Below are positions 28,901-38,011 of a stretch of DNA of 64,000 bases, piece by piece. The DNA comes from Chlorogloeopsis fritschii PCC 6912 (lineage in GTDB: Bacteria > Cyanobacteriota > Cyanobacteriia > Cyanobacteriales > Nostocaceae). Every line of letters begins with the position of its first letter. Position 1 is the stretch's first letter. The position numbers were made by a program, and so were the translations under genes. The stretch lies in NCBI RefSeq assembly GCF_000317285.1, contig NZ_AJLN01000149.1, positions 1 through 64,000 on the forward strand, in the 5' to 3' direction. Under the pieces are notes generated by a model that was not told the origin of the DNA, did not search any database, and saw only the letters and a program-made list of their open reading frames with translations.

Positions 28901-31554
28901 ATCCAGTAGAAGAGGTATTAGCCGGAATTTGGACTCAAGTTTTAGGCGTTTCTCAAGTTAGTATTCACGACAATTTCTTTGAACTAGGTGGACATTCTTT
29001 ATTAGCAACTCAAGTTATTTCTCGTATTCGCAAAACCTTTGGGGTGGATATATCACTTCAGCAGTTATTTGAATTTTCCACCATTGCAGAACTAGCTAAA
29101 AGTATTCAACAAGCCAGTCATCAGGGTGTTTCTGCAATTACACCTGTTCCCCGTGACGGAAATTTACCTCTATCCTTCGCTCAAGCTAGATTATGGTTAC
29201 TAGAACAGCTAAATCCTGGTAGCGATATTTACAATATGCCCGCAGCAATTCGCCTTGTAGGTGAGTTGAATATAGAGGCGTTAGAAGAAAGCATTAACGA
29301 AATTATCCGTCGCCACGAAGTTTTACGTACTACCTTTGTTTTAGTTGATGAGCAACCTTTACAGGTAATTGTCCCCAACTTGCAGCTAAAAATATCTGTA
29401 GTAAACTTACAGGAATTGTCGCAAGCTGAACAAGAAGCAGAAATTGAGTATTTGAGTCTGAAGGAATTCCAACTTCCCTTTGATTTTACCCAAGCGCCGT
29501 TACTTAGATGCACACTCTTACAGCTAGGGGAACAAGAATACATCTTACTATTCACTATCCACCATATCGTTTTTGATGGGTGGTCAACAGGTGTATTAAT
29601 TCAAGAGTTAGTAACGCTATACACCGCCTTTACTGCTGGTAAACCTTCTCCATTACCAGTATTACCCATCCAGTACGCAGACTTTGCAGTTTGGCAACGT
29701 CAATACTTACAAGGTGAAAGACGAGAAGCTTTACTCACCTACTGGAAGCAGCAATTGGCAAACTTACCTGTATTGCAACTACCCACAATACGCCCTCGTG
29801 CAGAAGTGAAAACTAAGCGGGGTGCTACTCATACATTTTTGATACCTGCGTCGGTTGTGCAAGAAGTGCGATCGCTTTCTCAGCAAGCAGGTGTAACCTT
29901 ATTCATGACACTGCTGGCAAGTTTTAAAATCTTACTGCAACGTTACTGCAACCAAGATGATATTGTTGTCGGTACAGATGTTGCCAACCGCAATCAAGCA
30001 GAAGTTGAGCCTTTAATTGGCTTCTTCATTAACTTATTAGTTTTACGTACAGATGTAAGTGGTAATCCCACCTTCTTAGAATTACTACAACGCGTTCGCA
30101 CCCAGACATTAGCAGCTTATGCCCATCAAGATTTACCCTTTGATGAGTTAGTTCGAGAATTACAACCTGAGCGTCATTTAAGTAACATAGTTCCATTATT
30201 CCAGGTGTTATTTGTCCTGCAAAATACACCAAACTATGCCTTAGAATTACCAGGACTGTCTTTAAAATTATTAGAAGTAGAAAGCAAAACGTCCAGATTC
30301 GATTTAGCCCTCTTCCTCACAGAAACCGAGCAAGGTATAGAAGGTAAATGGCAATATAACGCTGATTTATTTGCTGCTGATACTATCACTCGGTTTACAA
30401 ATCACTGGCAAACATTAATCAACAGCATTCTTAGCCAACCTCAAAGCCGCATCAATACCTTAGAAATACTCACAGAAACAGAAAAGGTACAACAAACCAT
30501 GCAACAACAGGAGCGTAAAGCAGCTAAAAGACAAAAATTTATGACTATTGCTCCTAAAGCAGTGAATCTGTCAGTAGAGCAATTAATTAAAACAGATTAT
30601 CTGCAAGAGGGACAAAAATTTCCTCTTGTGATTCAGCCTCATAGTGCGGAAGTTGATTTAATATCTTGGGCTGAAAATAATCGAGAATATCTTGAAAAAG
30701 AATTATGCCAACACGGAGCGATTTTATTCAGAGGTTTTAATGTAAAATCAGTTTCAGAGTTTGAACATTTTGCTCAAACAATTTGCCCCAATTTATTTGC
30801 TGAATATGGTGACTTACCCCGCACTGGTGAAGGTGGCAAAGTTTATGGTTCCACACCTTACCCAGCAGATAAAGCAATTCTCTTCCATAATGAAAGCTCT
30901 CATTTACATTGCTTCCCATTAAAAATTTGGTTTTACTGCGTTCAACCTGCTGCTGAAGGTGGAGAAACCCCGATTGTAGACTGTCGAAAAGCTTATCAAT
31001 TGCTTAGTTCTCAATTGCGAGAAAAACTAGCTACCAAACAGTTAATGTATGTGAGAAATTTCGCTAAAGGTTTAGATGTTAGTTGGCAGAACTTCTTCCA
31101 AAGTACAGATAAAAACGAAGTAGAAAATTACTGCCGTCAAGCTGGAATTGACTTTGAATGGTATGATAATAATGGATTAGTTACTCGACAAATTCGCCCA
31201 GCTTTAGCAGTACATCCCAAAACTAGTGAGCCTGTATTTTTCAACCAAATTCAATTACACCATATCTCTTACTTAGATACAGAAGTACAAGAATCACTGC
31301 TATCTATATTTGGTGAGGCAAAGTTACCCCGTAACGTTTACTTTGGTGACGGTACATCAATTACAGAAAACGAAATTGCCGAAATTAATGAAGTATATCA
31401 GCGATCGCAAACTAGCTTTCCTTGGCAAAAAGGCGACATTATCATGCTAGATAATATGCTGGCTGCTCACGGCAGAAATCCCTATACTGGACAGCGTAAA
31501 ATCGTTGTCGCAATGGGAGAAATGACTAATGGTAAAGATATAAATACTCCCTAA
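25951..31554 (+). CDS. NRPS: C(DCL)-A(Gly)-PCP-C-TauD beta-hydroxylase fusion
   Basis: An 1867-residue protein. The first C domain begins YPLSPMQQGILFHTIY and has HHHLLLDGWS (140 on); this N-terminus is typical of DCL domains that follow an E domain, matching the E domain on the preceding PKS. The A domain (467-960) reads D-I-L-Q-L-G-L-I-W, a glycine pattern. The PCP has Ser1016. A second C domain (1045-1480; HHIVFDGWS) serves the next residue (Asp). It is fused to a SyrP-like Fe(II)/2-oxoglutarate hydroxylase (about 1530-1867; His1646-x-Glu1648, His1840), expected to make beta-hydroxyaspartate on the following module. A short repeat-derived loop lies in the A domain. Confidence 0.9.
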   Translation: MKNIEFFYPLSPMQQGILFHTIYAPNSGVYVEQLSCNIQGNFHISFFQQAWQRLVERHPILRTSFIWEGIKEPVQVVHKQVKLPWQQQDLSRLEFIEQQKHIETCLVAQREQGFEISQAPLMRLTLLQLAEKHYKFIWTHHHLLLDGWSSSLLLQEVFTYYQALSQGQDIQLQKPRPYRDYIAWLQKQDLSKAEIFWKQYLKGFNTVASLGVGQNIGSHVSENKNYNTQILRLTNTETAALQSLARQQQLTLNTILQGAWAILLSRYSGENDIIFGGVVSGRPTTLAGVESMIGVFINTLPVRISLNPQKFLIPWLKQLQTQQNEVRQYEYTPLIEIQKWSDIPAGQPLFETIFNFQNYPLNSSLQQPIDNLKIFNINSVIHPHYPLNISVQVDAELSLEIFCDRHRFEHDTIARMLGHLQTLLLSMVANPQQSIGELPLLTPTERYQLLEEWNNTQFDYPQDQCIHQLFEAQVEKTPDAVAVVFEHEYLTYKELNQRANQLAHYLQQLGIKPEVLVGICVERSLEIIIALLAILKAGGAYIPLDPTFPQERLAFMLEDSQISVLLTQQHLLPSLPAHQAQVICLDSDWQNIATQSKTTLGSNVEPENLSYTIYTSGSTGNPKGVQITHRSVVNFLTAMQQKLQLTNTDNLLSVTTLSFDIAVLEIFLPLTTGAKLTLVSREVATDGAQLLQQLNNSAASVMQATPATWRMLLDAGWEGNAQLRILCGGEALPHNLASQLRQRAANVWNLYGPTETTIWSTIHQVDEREAIVPIGRPIANTQIYILDKSLQPVPIGVAGELYIGGAGLARGYFNQPELTQEKFIPNPFWKAVGSKQKSEGKEFTGLYPTSKIYKTGDLARYSPNGEIEYLGRIDYQVKLRGFRIELGEIEAVLEQYPAVRQCVVTVREDIPGNQRLVAYVVAENAASNELRQYLRQKLPEYMVPSAFVILDSLPLTPNGKINRRALPAPENNQLEISNFVAPRHPVEEVLAGIWTQVLGVSQVSIHDNFFELGGHSLLATQVISRIRKTFGVDISLQQLFEFSTIAELAKSIQQASHQGVSAITPVPRDGNLPLSFAQARLWLLEQLNPGSDIYNMPAAIRLVGELNIEALEESINEIIRRHEVLRTTFVLVDEQPLQVIVPNLQLKISVVNLQELSQAEQEAEIEYLSLKEFQLPFDFTQAPLLRCTLLQLGEQEYILLFTIHHIVFDGWSTGVLIQELVTLYTAFTAGKPSPLPVLPIQYADFAVWQRQYLQGERREALLTYWKQQLANLPVLQLPTIRPRAEVKTKRGATHTFLIPASVVQEVRSLSQQAGVTLFMTLLASFKILLQRYCNQDDIVVGTDVANRNQAEVEPLIGFFINLLVLRTDVSGNPTFLELLQRVRTQTLAAYAHQDLPFDELVRELQPERHLSNIVPLFQVLFVLQNTPNYALELPGLSLKLLEVESKTSRFDLALFLTETEQGIEGKWQYNADLFAADTITRFTNHWQTLINSILSQPQSRINTLEILTETEKVQQTMQQQERKAAKRQKFMTIAPKAVNLSVEQLIKTDYLQEGQKFPLVIQPHSAEVDLISWAENNREYLEKELCQHGAILFRGFNVKSVSEFEHFAQTICPNLFAEYGDLPRTGEGGKVYGSTPYPADKAILFHNESSHLHCFPLKIWFYCVQPAAEGGETPIVDCRKAYQLLSSQLREKLATKQLMYVRNFAKGLDVSWQNFFQSTDKNEVENYCRQAGIDFEWYDNNGLVTRQIRPALAVHPKTSEPVFFNQIQLHHISYLDTEVQESLLSIFGEAKLPRNVYFGDGTSITENEIAEINEVYQRSQTSFPWQKGDIIMLDNMLAAHGRNPYTGQRKIVVAMGEMTNGKDINTP

Positions 31555-31563
31555 AAATTAATA

Positions 31564-31591
31564 CTTTGCGTTTACTTTGCGCCCCTTTGCG
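31564..31591. repeat. CTTTGCG phased repeat before Asp-module NRPS
   Basis: CTTTGCG occurs at 31564, 31575 and 31585 (11- and 10-bp steps). It lies in the 58-bp spacer just before the next NRPS start. A longer reading frame from TTG 31577 runs through this repeat, which argues against that start. Confidence 0.7.
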
Positions 31592-31612
31592 TTAAAAAAA
31601 TCCTCAATCAAT

Positions 31613-34600
31613 ATGCAAACTGAAACTATTAGCGGCTTTCGGCTCGCACCCCAACAAAAAAGACTGTGGAATTTACAACAAAATAGTTCTGCTTTCTGCT
31701 CACAAGCTAGTATTTTGATTGAAGGCAATCTCCAACTAGAGATTCTACAAAAGGCTATTGGACAAATTGTCAATCATCATGTCATTCTGAAAACAAGTTT
31801 TTATCGCCCACCTGGAGTAAAAACTCCAATTATGGTAGTTGCAGATAGAAGTTCATTGAATTGGCAATATCTAGATTTAAGTGGTTCCTGTCACGAAGAT
31901 ATTTCTACGAAGATTCAAGAATTATTCTGGGAAGCAAGACAAGAATATCAAAATCTATCTCAAGCCTCACCACTGTGTTTATATTTAATCAAGCTGTCAA
32001 ACACTCAGCATACTTTAATTATTTCTCTGCCTGCATTATGTGCTGATACTAGAACAATCAAAAACTTAGTTAATCAAATTAGTCAAGCTTACGCTCAATG
32101 TTGCCAAGGCGAGGAATTTAGCGAAGAATATGTACAGTATGTCCAATTTTCTGAATGGCAAAATCAATTAGTTGAAGATGAAGACGCACAAGAAGCTAAA
32201 GAATATTGGCAGCAACAAAAAATTAGTTCTTTATCAGTATTAAAATTACCTAATGAACGGCAAGAAAAGAGCGAACAATTTATAACTGATAGTTGTCAGT
32301 TACTTATTAACCAAGAATTATCCGAGCAAATTTATTGCTTTGCCCAAAAGTATGATACAGCGCCTGACATTGTCTTACTAGCCTGTTGGCAAATATTAAT
32401 TTGGCGACTAACAGGAGAGTCAGAAACTGTCATTGGCACAGCAAGCGATCGCCGAGATTATGAAGAGCTTCATGACGTACTTGGCTTGTTAGCAACTTGG
32501 CTACCAATTAAAACTAAATTTACGCCTAATTTAAACTTTATAGAAGTATTAGCAGTAGTAGCACAAACATTAGAAAATGCTGCTGAATGGCAAGATTATT
32601 TTGTTCCTGCACCTGTGGAGCAAGATAACTTTATAGCTTTTCCTATTGGCTTTGAATTTGAAAATATTTCTGAATCTAAATTTGATAATACAGAATTAAA
32701 TTTTGCTTTACAGGAAATCTACAGCTTTATTGAACCTTTCAAAGTTAAACTCAGTTGTTTACAAAGAAACAATAATTTAGTGACAGAGTTTTACTATGAT
32801 ATTAATTATTTTTCTAAAGAAACAATTCAACGACTAGCTAAAAATTTTCAAGCATTATTGATAAATCTGCTCAATAATTCAAACACTCCGATTAGTCAAT
32901 TAGGAATACTCAGCGCCAGTGAACAACAGCAACTATTAGTTGAGTTTAACCAAACAAAGACTGATTACCAGCAACAGAAATGTATTCATCAGTTATTTGA
33001 AGAACAGGTAGAAAAAACACCCAATCAAATTGCTGTGGTGTTTGGCGATGAAAAATTAACTTATGCAGAATTAAACTTGAAAGCGAATCAATTAGCTCAC
33101 TACTTACAAAAGTTGGGAGTTAAACCAGAAGTAATAGTAGGAATTTGTGTAGAGCGATCGCCCAAATTTATCATATCCTTATTAGCTGTTCTTAAAGCTG
33201 GTGGTGCTTACCTCCCGCTCGATTCCACTCTTCCCCAAGAGGCGTTAGAGTTTCGTTTACAAGATGCTCAAGCATCAGTGTTAATTAGGGATTGGGAATT
33301 AGGAACTGAGGATTGGGAAAATCAGATAAATTTAGAGAATGATTGGGAAAAAATCTCTCAGGAGAGTACAGAAAACCTAATTAACAACACCAAACCGGAA
33401 AATCTAGTTTATGTAATCTATACTTCTGGTTCCACAGGTAAACCCAAAGGCGTTGCGGTTGAGCATCAACAACTACTTAATTACCTATACGGGATTTTAC
33501 CAAAACTGCAACTTCCAGCTCATGCAAGTTATGCAAACGTTTCCACCTTCGCCGCAGATTTAGGTAATACCGTCATTTTCCCCTGTTTGTGTAGTGGTGG
33601 ATGTCTGCATATAGTATCTTGGGAACGAGCATCCGATCCGGCTGCATTAGCTGCTTACTTCCGTCGTCATCCTATCGATTGCTTGAAAATAGTTCCTTCT
33701 CATTTAGCAGCTTTGTTAAGTTCCGAGTGCATGGAAATTTTACCCCGTCAGTTACTCATTCTTGGTGGTGAAGCTGCTGATTGGGATTTGATTGAGAAAA
33801 TAGAAAAGAATGCGCCCCATTGTCGAATTATCAATCACTACGGCCCCACAGAAACAACTGTTGGTGTACTGACTTACTCTGTAGGAGAGAAAATTCAGGA
33901 AACTGCAACAGTTCCTATCGGTAAACCCCTTGCTAACACCCAGGTTTATGTATTAGATGCACACCTACAACCAGTTCCTTTGGGGGTAGCGGGAGAACTG
34001 TATATTGGCGGTGAATCCTTAGCGCGGAGATATTTAAACCAACCTGAGTTAACTGCCCAAAAGTTTATTACTAATCCCTTTAGTGATGGTAAACAGCGAT
34101 TGTACAAAACAGGCGATCGCGTCCGCTATCTGTCTGATGGTAACTTAGAATTTCTGGGTCGTCTTGACGATCAGGTAAAAATTAGAGGCTACCGCATTGA
34201 ATTAGGCGAAATTTCCACAGCCTTGAGTCAACACCCAGCAGTACGGGAAAGTGTAGTTATTGCTAGGGAAGACATATCAACAGAAAAGCGTCTTGTTGCC
34301 TATATAGTTCCTACTACTCACGCAACCGCAGATATGGACTTCCGCAACTTTCTAAAAGCAAAGTTGCCAGAGTACATGATACCCGCATCTTTTGTCATCC
34401 TCAAAGCTTTACCTCTCACTGCTAACGGTAAATTAGATCGTAAAGCCTTACCTGCACCAGAAGATATAGTCAGCAGAGGAACTACCTTTATTGCTCCCCG
34501 TACTCCAGTTGAAGAAGTATTAGCAGGTATTTGGGTGCAATTGTTGGGTGTATCACAGGTTAGTATTGACGATAATTTCTTTGACTTGGGTGGACATTCC

Positions 34601-37600
34601 CTACTAGCTACTCAGGTAATTTCTCGCATCCGCATCACCTTTGGCGTAGAAATTCCCTTACCGCTACTGTTTGAATCTACAAATTTAGCAGCACTAGCGG
34701 TGCAGATTGAAATGGCAATGCGAGGTGAGCAACAGGCAAGTACCGAAGGCAGTGCTGCACCCATCGCCACCATAACTCCTGTTCCTAGAGATAAAAATCT
34801 GCCCCTGTCTTTTGCCCAGCAACGATTGTGGTTCTTTGACCAGTTTGAACCAGGTAGCCCGTCATATAATCTGCCTAGAACTGTTCGTTTACAGGGAAAA
34901 CTGAACATAGATGCACTTTCAGCCAGCCTCAACGAAATTATTAAACGACATGAAATTTTGCGGACAAGTTTTGTAATATCTGATGGGCAACCAATACAGG
35001 TAATTTCTGACTTTAGCAACTTAGAATTACCAGTTGTAGATTTACAAAGTATCCCATCACAGGAGCGAGAAGCAGAATTATACCACCTCGCCAAAGAAGA
35101 AGCACAAACAGGATTTGACCTTACTCAAGCGCCATTATTACGGGCGAAATTGCTGCAATTGGATGCAGAAGAATATGTAATTTTATTGACGCTACATCAT
35201 ATTGTTTCTGATGGTTGGTCAACGGATATATTAATTCGGGAAGTAGCAGCACTGTATACAGCTTTTAGTGCTGGTAAACCTTCTCCTTTACCGCAATTAC
35301 CTCTACAATATGCAGACTTTGCCCTTTGGCAACGACAATGGTTAGAGGGAGAAGCATTAAAAAATCAACTTGCTTATTGGCAGCAGCAATTATCTGGTGA
35401 ACTACCTATATTACAATTACCTACTGACCGTCCTCGCCCGACAGTTCAAACTTATGCTGGCAAAACCCTATCATTTGTCCTGCCAAAAAGCTTAACTGAG
35501 GGATTAAAAACTCTGTCCAAACAAGAAGGTGTCACTTTATTTATGACACTGTTGGCAGCTTTTAAAACTTTACTATATCGCTATACAAATCAGACTGATA
35601 TTTTAGTTGGTTCGCCCATCGCTAACAGGAACAGAGCAGAAATTGAAAATTTAATTGGCTTCTTTGTTAATACTTTGGTATTGCGAAGTAACTTATCTGG
35701 TAATCCTACTTTTCGTGATTTACTCAAACAAGTAAGGGAAGTAGCACTAGGGGCATATACTCATCAAGATTTACCTTTTGAAAAGTTAGTAGAAGAAATT
35801 CAACCAGAACGCAACATCAGCCATAATCCCCTATTCCAGGTGATGTTTTTATTTCAGAATGTTCCGAAAACTACTTTAGAATTACCAGATTTGAATTTGG
35901 CAGTTTTGGATATAAATAGCGAAATAGCAAGCTTTGATTTGTGTCTGATTATGGAGGAATCAGAGCAAGGTTTAAGAGGGGATTTGGAGTACAACACCGA
36001 TTTATTTGATACAGAAAGAATGAATCGGTTGGTTGGACATTTCTGCACTTTGTTAGAAGGTATTATTACAAATGCTGGGCAGTATTTAAGTGATTTACCC
36101 TTATTAACATCTGATGAGAAACGCCAATTACTAGAGTGGAGTCAAAATCAGGCATTAGGAGAACATCTACAACAGAGTTTGTGTATTCACCAGTTATTTG
36201 AGACGCAGGCGGAGAAAACACCGAATGCTGTAGCGGTAGTATTTGGAGATGAACAATTAACTTACCAACAACTAAACCAGCGAGCTAACCAACTAGCACA
36301 CTATTTGCAAAAGTTTGGGGTTAAACCAGAGGTATTGGTAGGGCTGTATGTAGAGCGTTCTATAGAAATGGTAGTTGGACTTTTGGCTGTTCTCAAAGCT
36401 GGCGGTGCGTATGTACCCCTTGATCCAGCTTATCCCCAAGAGCGTATCGCCTTTATGTTAGCCGATGCTCAAGTGGCGATCGCACTGACACAACAAAAAC
36501 TTGCAGCCGATTTACCAACAAATTTAGCCCAAATCATTTGTTTAGATAATTTTATAACTCAAGAATCAAAAGACAATCTTTCTGTCGAAGTCAGTCCAGA
36601 AAATCTTGCTTATGTAATCTATACATCTGGTTCTACAGGACAATCTAAAGGAGTGATGGTTCAACATCACAGCCTCACAAATGCCTATCTAGCATGGGAA
36701 GAAGCCTATCAACTGCGAGCTGCTGCTAGTTCCTATTTACAAATGGCTAGTTTCTCCTTTGATGTGTTTACTGGAGACTTAGTTCGCGCCCTTTGTTCAG
36801 GTGGCAAACTTGTACTCTGTCCCCGTGAATTATTGTTGGAGCCAGAAAAACTTTATGAGTTAATGCTGCGAGAAAAAGTTGATTGTGCAGAATTTGTACC
36901 AGCAGTATTAAGAAATTTAATTAATTACTTAGAACAGAACCAAAAGTGCTTAGATTTCATGCAACTAATAATTTGTGGTTCTGACAGTTGGTATGGGCAG
37001 GAATATGAAAATTTTCGTCACTTTTGTGGAAGCTCAACCAGGTTAATTAATTCCTTTGGTTTAACAGAAGCGACTATTGATAGTACTTATTTTGAAACAC
37101 AGACAATAGACTTATCTGTTGAGCAATTAGTTCCCATTGGTTCCCCCTTTGCTAACACACAAATTTACATCCTCGATAGCTATTTACAACCTGTACCTGT
37201 GGGAGTCATGGGTGAAATTTACATTGGTGGTGCTGGTGTAGCTAGGGGTTATTTACATAGACCAGATTTAACTGCTGAAAAATTTATTCCTAACTTATTT
37301 AGTCAAAAACCAGGAGACATCCTTTATAAAACAGGAGATATAGGACAATATCTTGCTGATGGACAGATTGAATTAGTTGGTCGAATCGATAATCAAGTAA
37401 AAATTCGTGGCTTTCGCATTGAAATAGGCGAGATTGAATCAGTATTAAATCATCATCCAGATGTACAAGTAACTGTGGTTGTAGTTCGGGAGGATAAACC
37501 AGGCGATCGACGATTGGTAGCTTATATAGTTAGCAAATCACAGCAAGACATTAATACTGCTGAACTTCGCAGCTTTTTACAAGAAAAACTACCTAGATAT

Positions 37601-38011
37601 ATGCTACCAACGGCATTTGTCATATTAGATAAACTGCCGTTAACTCCAAATGGTAAAGTAGACCGCAAAGCTTTACCCGCACCAAATACAACAACTGAAT
37701 TCGCAACAAGTTTTGTCCCACCTCGCACACCAACAGAACAGATCGTAGCTGATATTTGGGCTGAGGTTTTAGGACAAGAAAAAATAGGCATTTACGACAA
37801 CTTCTTTGATTTGGGAGGACATTCACTTTTGGCTACGCAAGTTATTTCTCGATTGCGTGAAGCCTTCAAAATTGATTTACCTCTGCGTAGCTTATTTGAA
37901 AATCCGATAGTTAAAAACTTGGTTGAGCGAATAGAGGGAATTCTCATAGTACAAAAATTGCAGGCTGTGCCTATGCAAATTATAGGGGACAGAGAGGAAA
38001 TAGAACTATGA
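31613..38011 (+). CDS. NRPS: interface-A(Asp)-PCP-C-A(Orn-like)-PCP
   Basis: From ATG 31613 the protein has 2132 residues. It opens with a condensation-like domain (1-430) whose HHxxxDG motif is replaced by SLPALCADT (138-146). This is the 'interface' type that recruits a beta-hydroxylase rather than making a bond, and the hydroxylase is the C-terminus of the preceding protein. A domain 1 (458-960) reads D-L-T-K-I-G-H-V-G, an aspartate pattern (the D-L-x-x-T lies in ADLGNT). The PCP has Ser996. A normal C domain (HH at 1195) and a second A domain (from 1525) follow; the latter reads D-V-G-E-I-C-S-I-D, nearest to ornithine patterns. PCP2 has Ser2071. The acidic C-terminus DREEIEL fits a TubC-type docking peptide. 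A repeat-like insertion lies at 33284-33350. Confidence 0.9.
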   Translation: MQTETISGFRLAPQQKRLWNLQQNSSAFCSQASILIEGNLQLEILQKAIGQIVNHHVILKTSFYRPPGVKTPIMVVADRSSLNWQYLDLSGSCHEDISTKIQELFWEARQEYQNLSQASPLCLYLIKLSNTQHTLIISLPALCADTRTIKNLVNQISQAYAQCCQGEEFSEEYVQYVQFSEWQNQLVEDEDAQEAKEYWQQQKISSLSVLKLPNERQEKSEQFITDSCQLLINQELSEQIYCFAQKYDTAPDIVLLACWQILIWRLTGESETVIGTASDRRDYEELHDVLGLLATWLPIKTKFTPNLNFIEVLAVVAQTLENAAEWQDYFVPAPVEQDNFIAFPIGFEFENISESKFDNTELNFALQEIYSFIEPFKVKLSCLQRNNNLVTEFYYDINYFSKETIQRLAKNFQALLINLLNNSNTPISQLGILSASEQQQLLVEFNQTKTDYQQQKCIHQLFEEQVEKTPNQIAVVFGDEKLTYAELNLKANQLAHYLQKLGVKPEVIVGICVERSPKFIISLLAVLKAGGAYLPLDSTLPQEALEFRLQDAQASVLIRDWELGTEDWENQINLENDWEKISQESTENLINNTKPENLVYVIYTSGSTGKPKGVAVEHQQLLNYLYGILPKLQLPAHASYANVSTFAADLGNTVIFPCLCSGGCLHIVSWERASDPAALAAYFRRHPIDCLKIVPSHLAALLSSECMEILPRQLLILGGEAADWDLIEKIEKNAPHCRIINHYGPTETTVGVLTYSVGEKIQETATVPIGKPLANTQVYVLDAHLQPVPLGVAGELYIGGESLARRYLNQPELTAQKFITNPFSDGKQRLYKTGDRVRYLSDGNLEFLGRLDDQVKIRGYRIELGEISTALSQHPAVRESVVIAREDISTEKRLVAYIVPTTHATADMDFRNFLKAKLPEYMIPASFVILKALPLTANGKLDRKALPAPEDIVSRGTTFIAPRTPVEEVLAGIWVQLLGVSQVSIDDNFFDLGGHSLLATQVISRIRITFGVEIPLPLLFESTNLAALAVQIEMAMRGEQQASTEGSAAPIATITPVPRDKNLPLSFAQQRLWFFDQFEPGSPSYNLPRTVRLQGKLNIDALSASLNEIIKRHEILRTSFVISDGQPIQVISDFSNLELPVVDLQSIPSQEREAELYHLAKEEAQTGFDLTQAPLLRAKLLQLDAEEYVILLTLHHIVSDGWSTDILIREVAALYTAFSAGKPSPLPQLPLQYADFALWQRQWLEGEALKNQLAYWQQQLSGELPILQLPTDRPRPTVQTYAGKTLSFVLPKSLTEGLKTLSKQEGVTLFMTLLAAFKTLLYRYTNQTDILVGSPIANRNRAEIENLIGFFVNTLVLRSNLSGNPTFRDLLKQVREVALGAYTHQDLPFEKLVEEIQPERNISHNPLFQVMFLFQNVPKTTLELPDLNLAVLDINSEIASFDLCLIMEESEQGLRGDLEYNTDLFDTERMNRLVGHFCTLLEGIITNAGQYLSDLPLLTSDEKRQLLEWSQNQALGEHLQQSLCIHQLFETQAEKTPNAVAVVFGDEQLTYQQLNQRANQLAHYLQKFGVKPEVLVGLYVERSIEMVVGLLAVLKAGGAYVPLDPAYPQERIAFMLADAQVAIALTQQKLAADLPTNLAQIICLDNFITQESKDNLSVEVSPENLAYVIYTSGSTGQSKGVMVQHHSLTNAYLAWEEAYQLRAAASSYLQMASFSFDVFTGDLVRALCSGGKLVLCPRELLLEPEKLYELMLREKVDCAEFVPAVLRNLINYLEQNQKCLDFMQLIICGSDSWYGQEYENFRHFCGSSTRLINSFGLTEATIDSTYFETQTIDLSVEQLVPIGSPFANTQIYILDSYLQPVPVGVMGEIYIGGAGVARGYLHRPDLTAEKFIPNLFSQKPGDILYKTGDIGQYLADGQIELVGRIDNQVKIRGFRIEIGEIESVLNHHPDVQVTVVVVREDKPGDRRLVAYIVSKSQQDINTAELRSFLQEKLPRYMLPTAFVILDKLPLTPNGKVDRKALPAPNTTTEFATSFVPPRTPTEQIVADIWAEVLGQEKIGIYDNFFDLGGHSLLATQVISRLREAFKIDLPLRSLFENPIVKNLVERIEGILIVQKLQAVPMQIIGDREEIEL
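33284..33350 (+). repeat. Repeat-like in-frame insertion in the Asp A domain
   Basis: GGGATTGGGAATTAGGAACT-type sequence, with GATTGGGAAA repeated near 33311 and 33340, encodes a Trp/Glu-rich loop (RDWELGTEDWENQ) before the YTSGSTG motif. The other A domains here lack it, and the DNA resembles common cyanobacterial intergenic repeats. Confidence 0.5.

Noticed and set aside
31577-31612. TTG start for the Asp-module NRPS
   Set aside because: The 12 extra residues are encoded by the CTTTGCG repeat; ATG 31613 gives the normal interface-domain beginning.
31613-32900. First domain of the Asp NRPS as a normal condensation domain
   Set aside because: HHxxxDG is missing (SLPALCADT), and the bond-forming C domain for this residue is at the end of the preceding protein.
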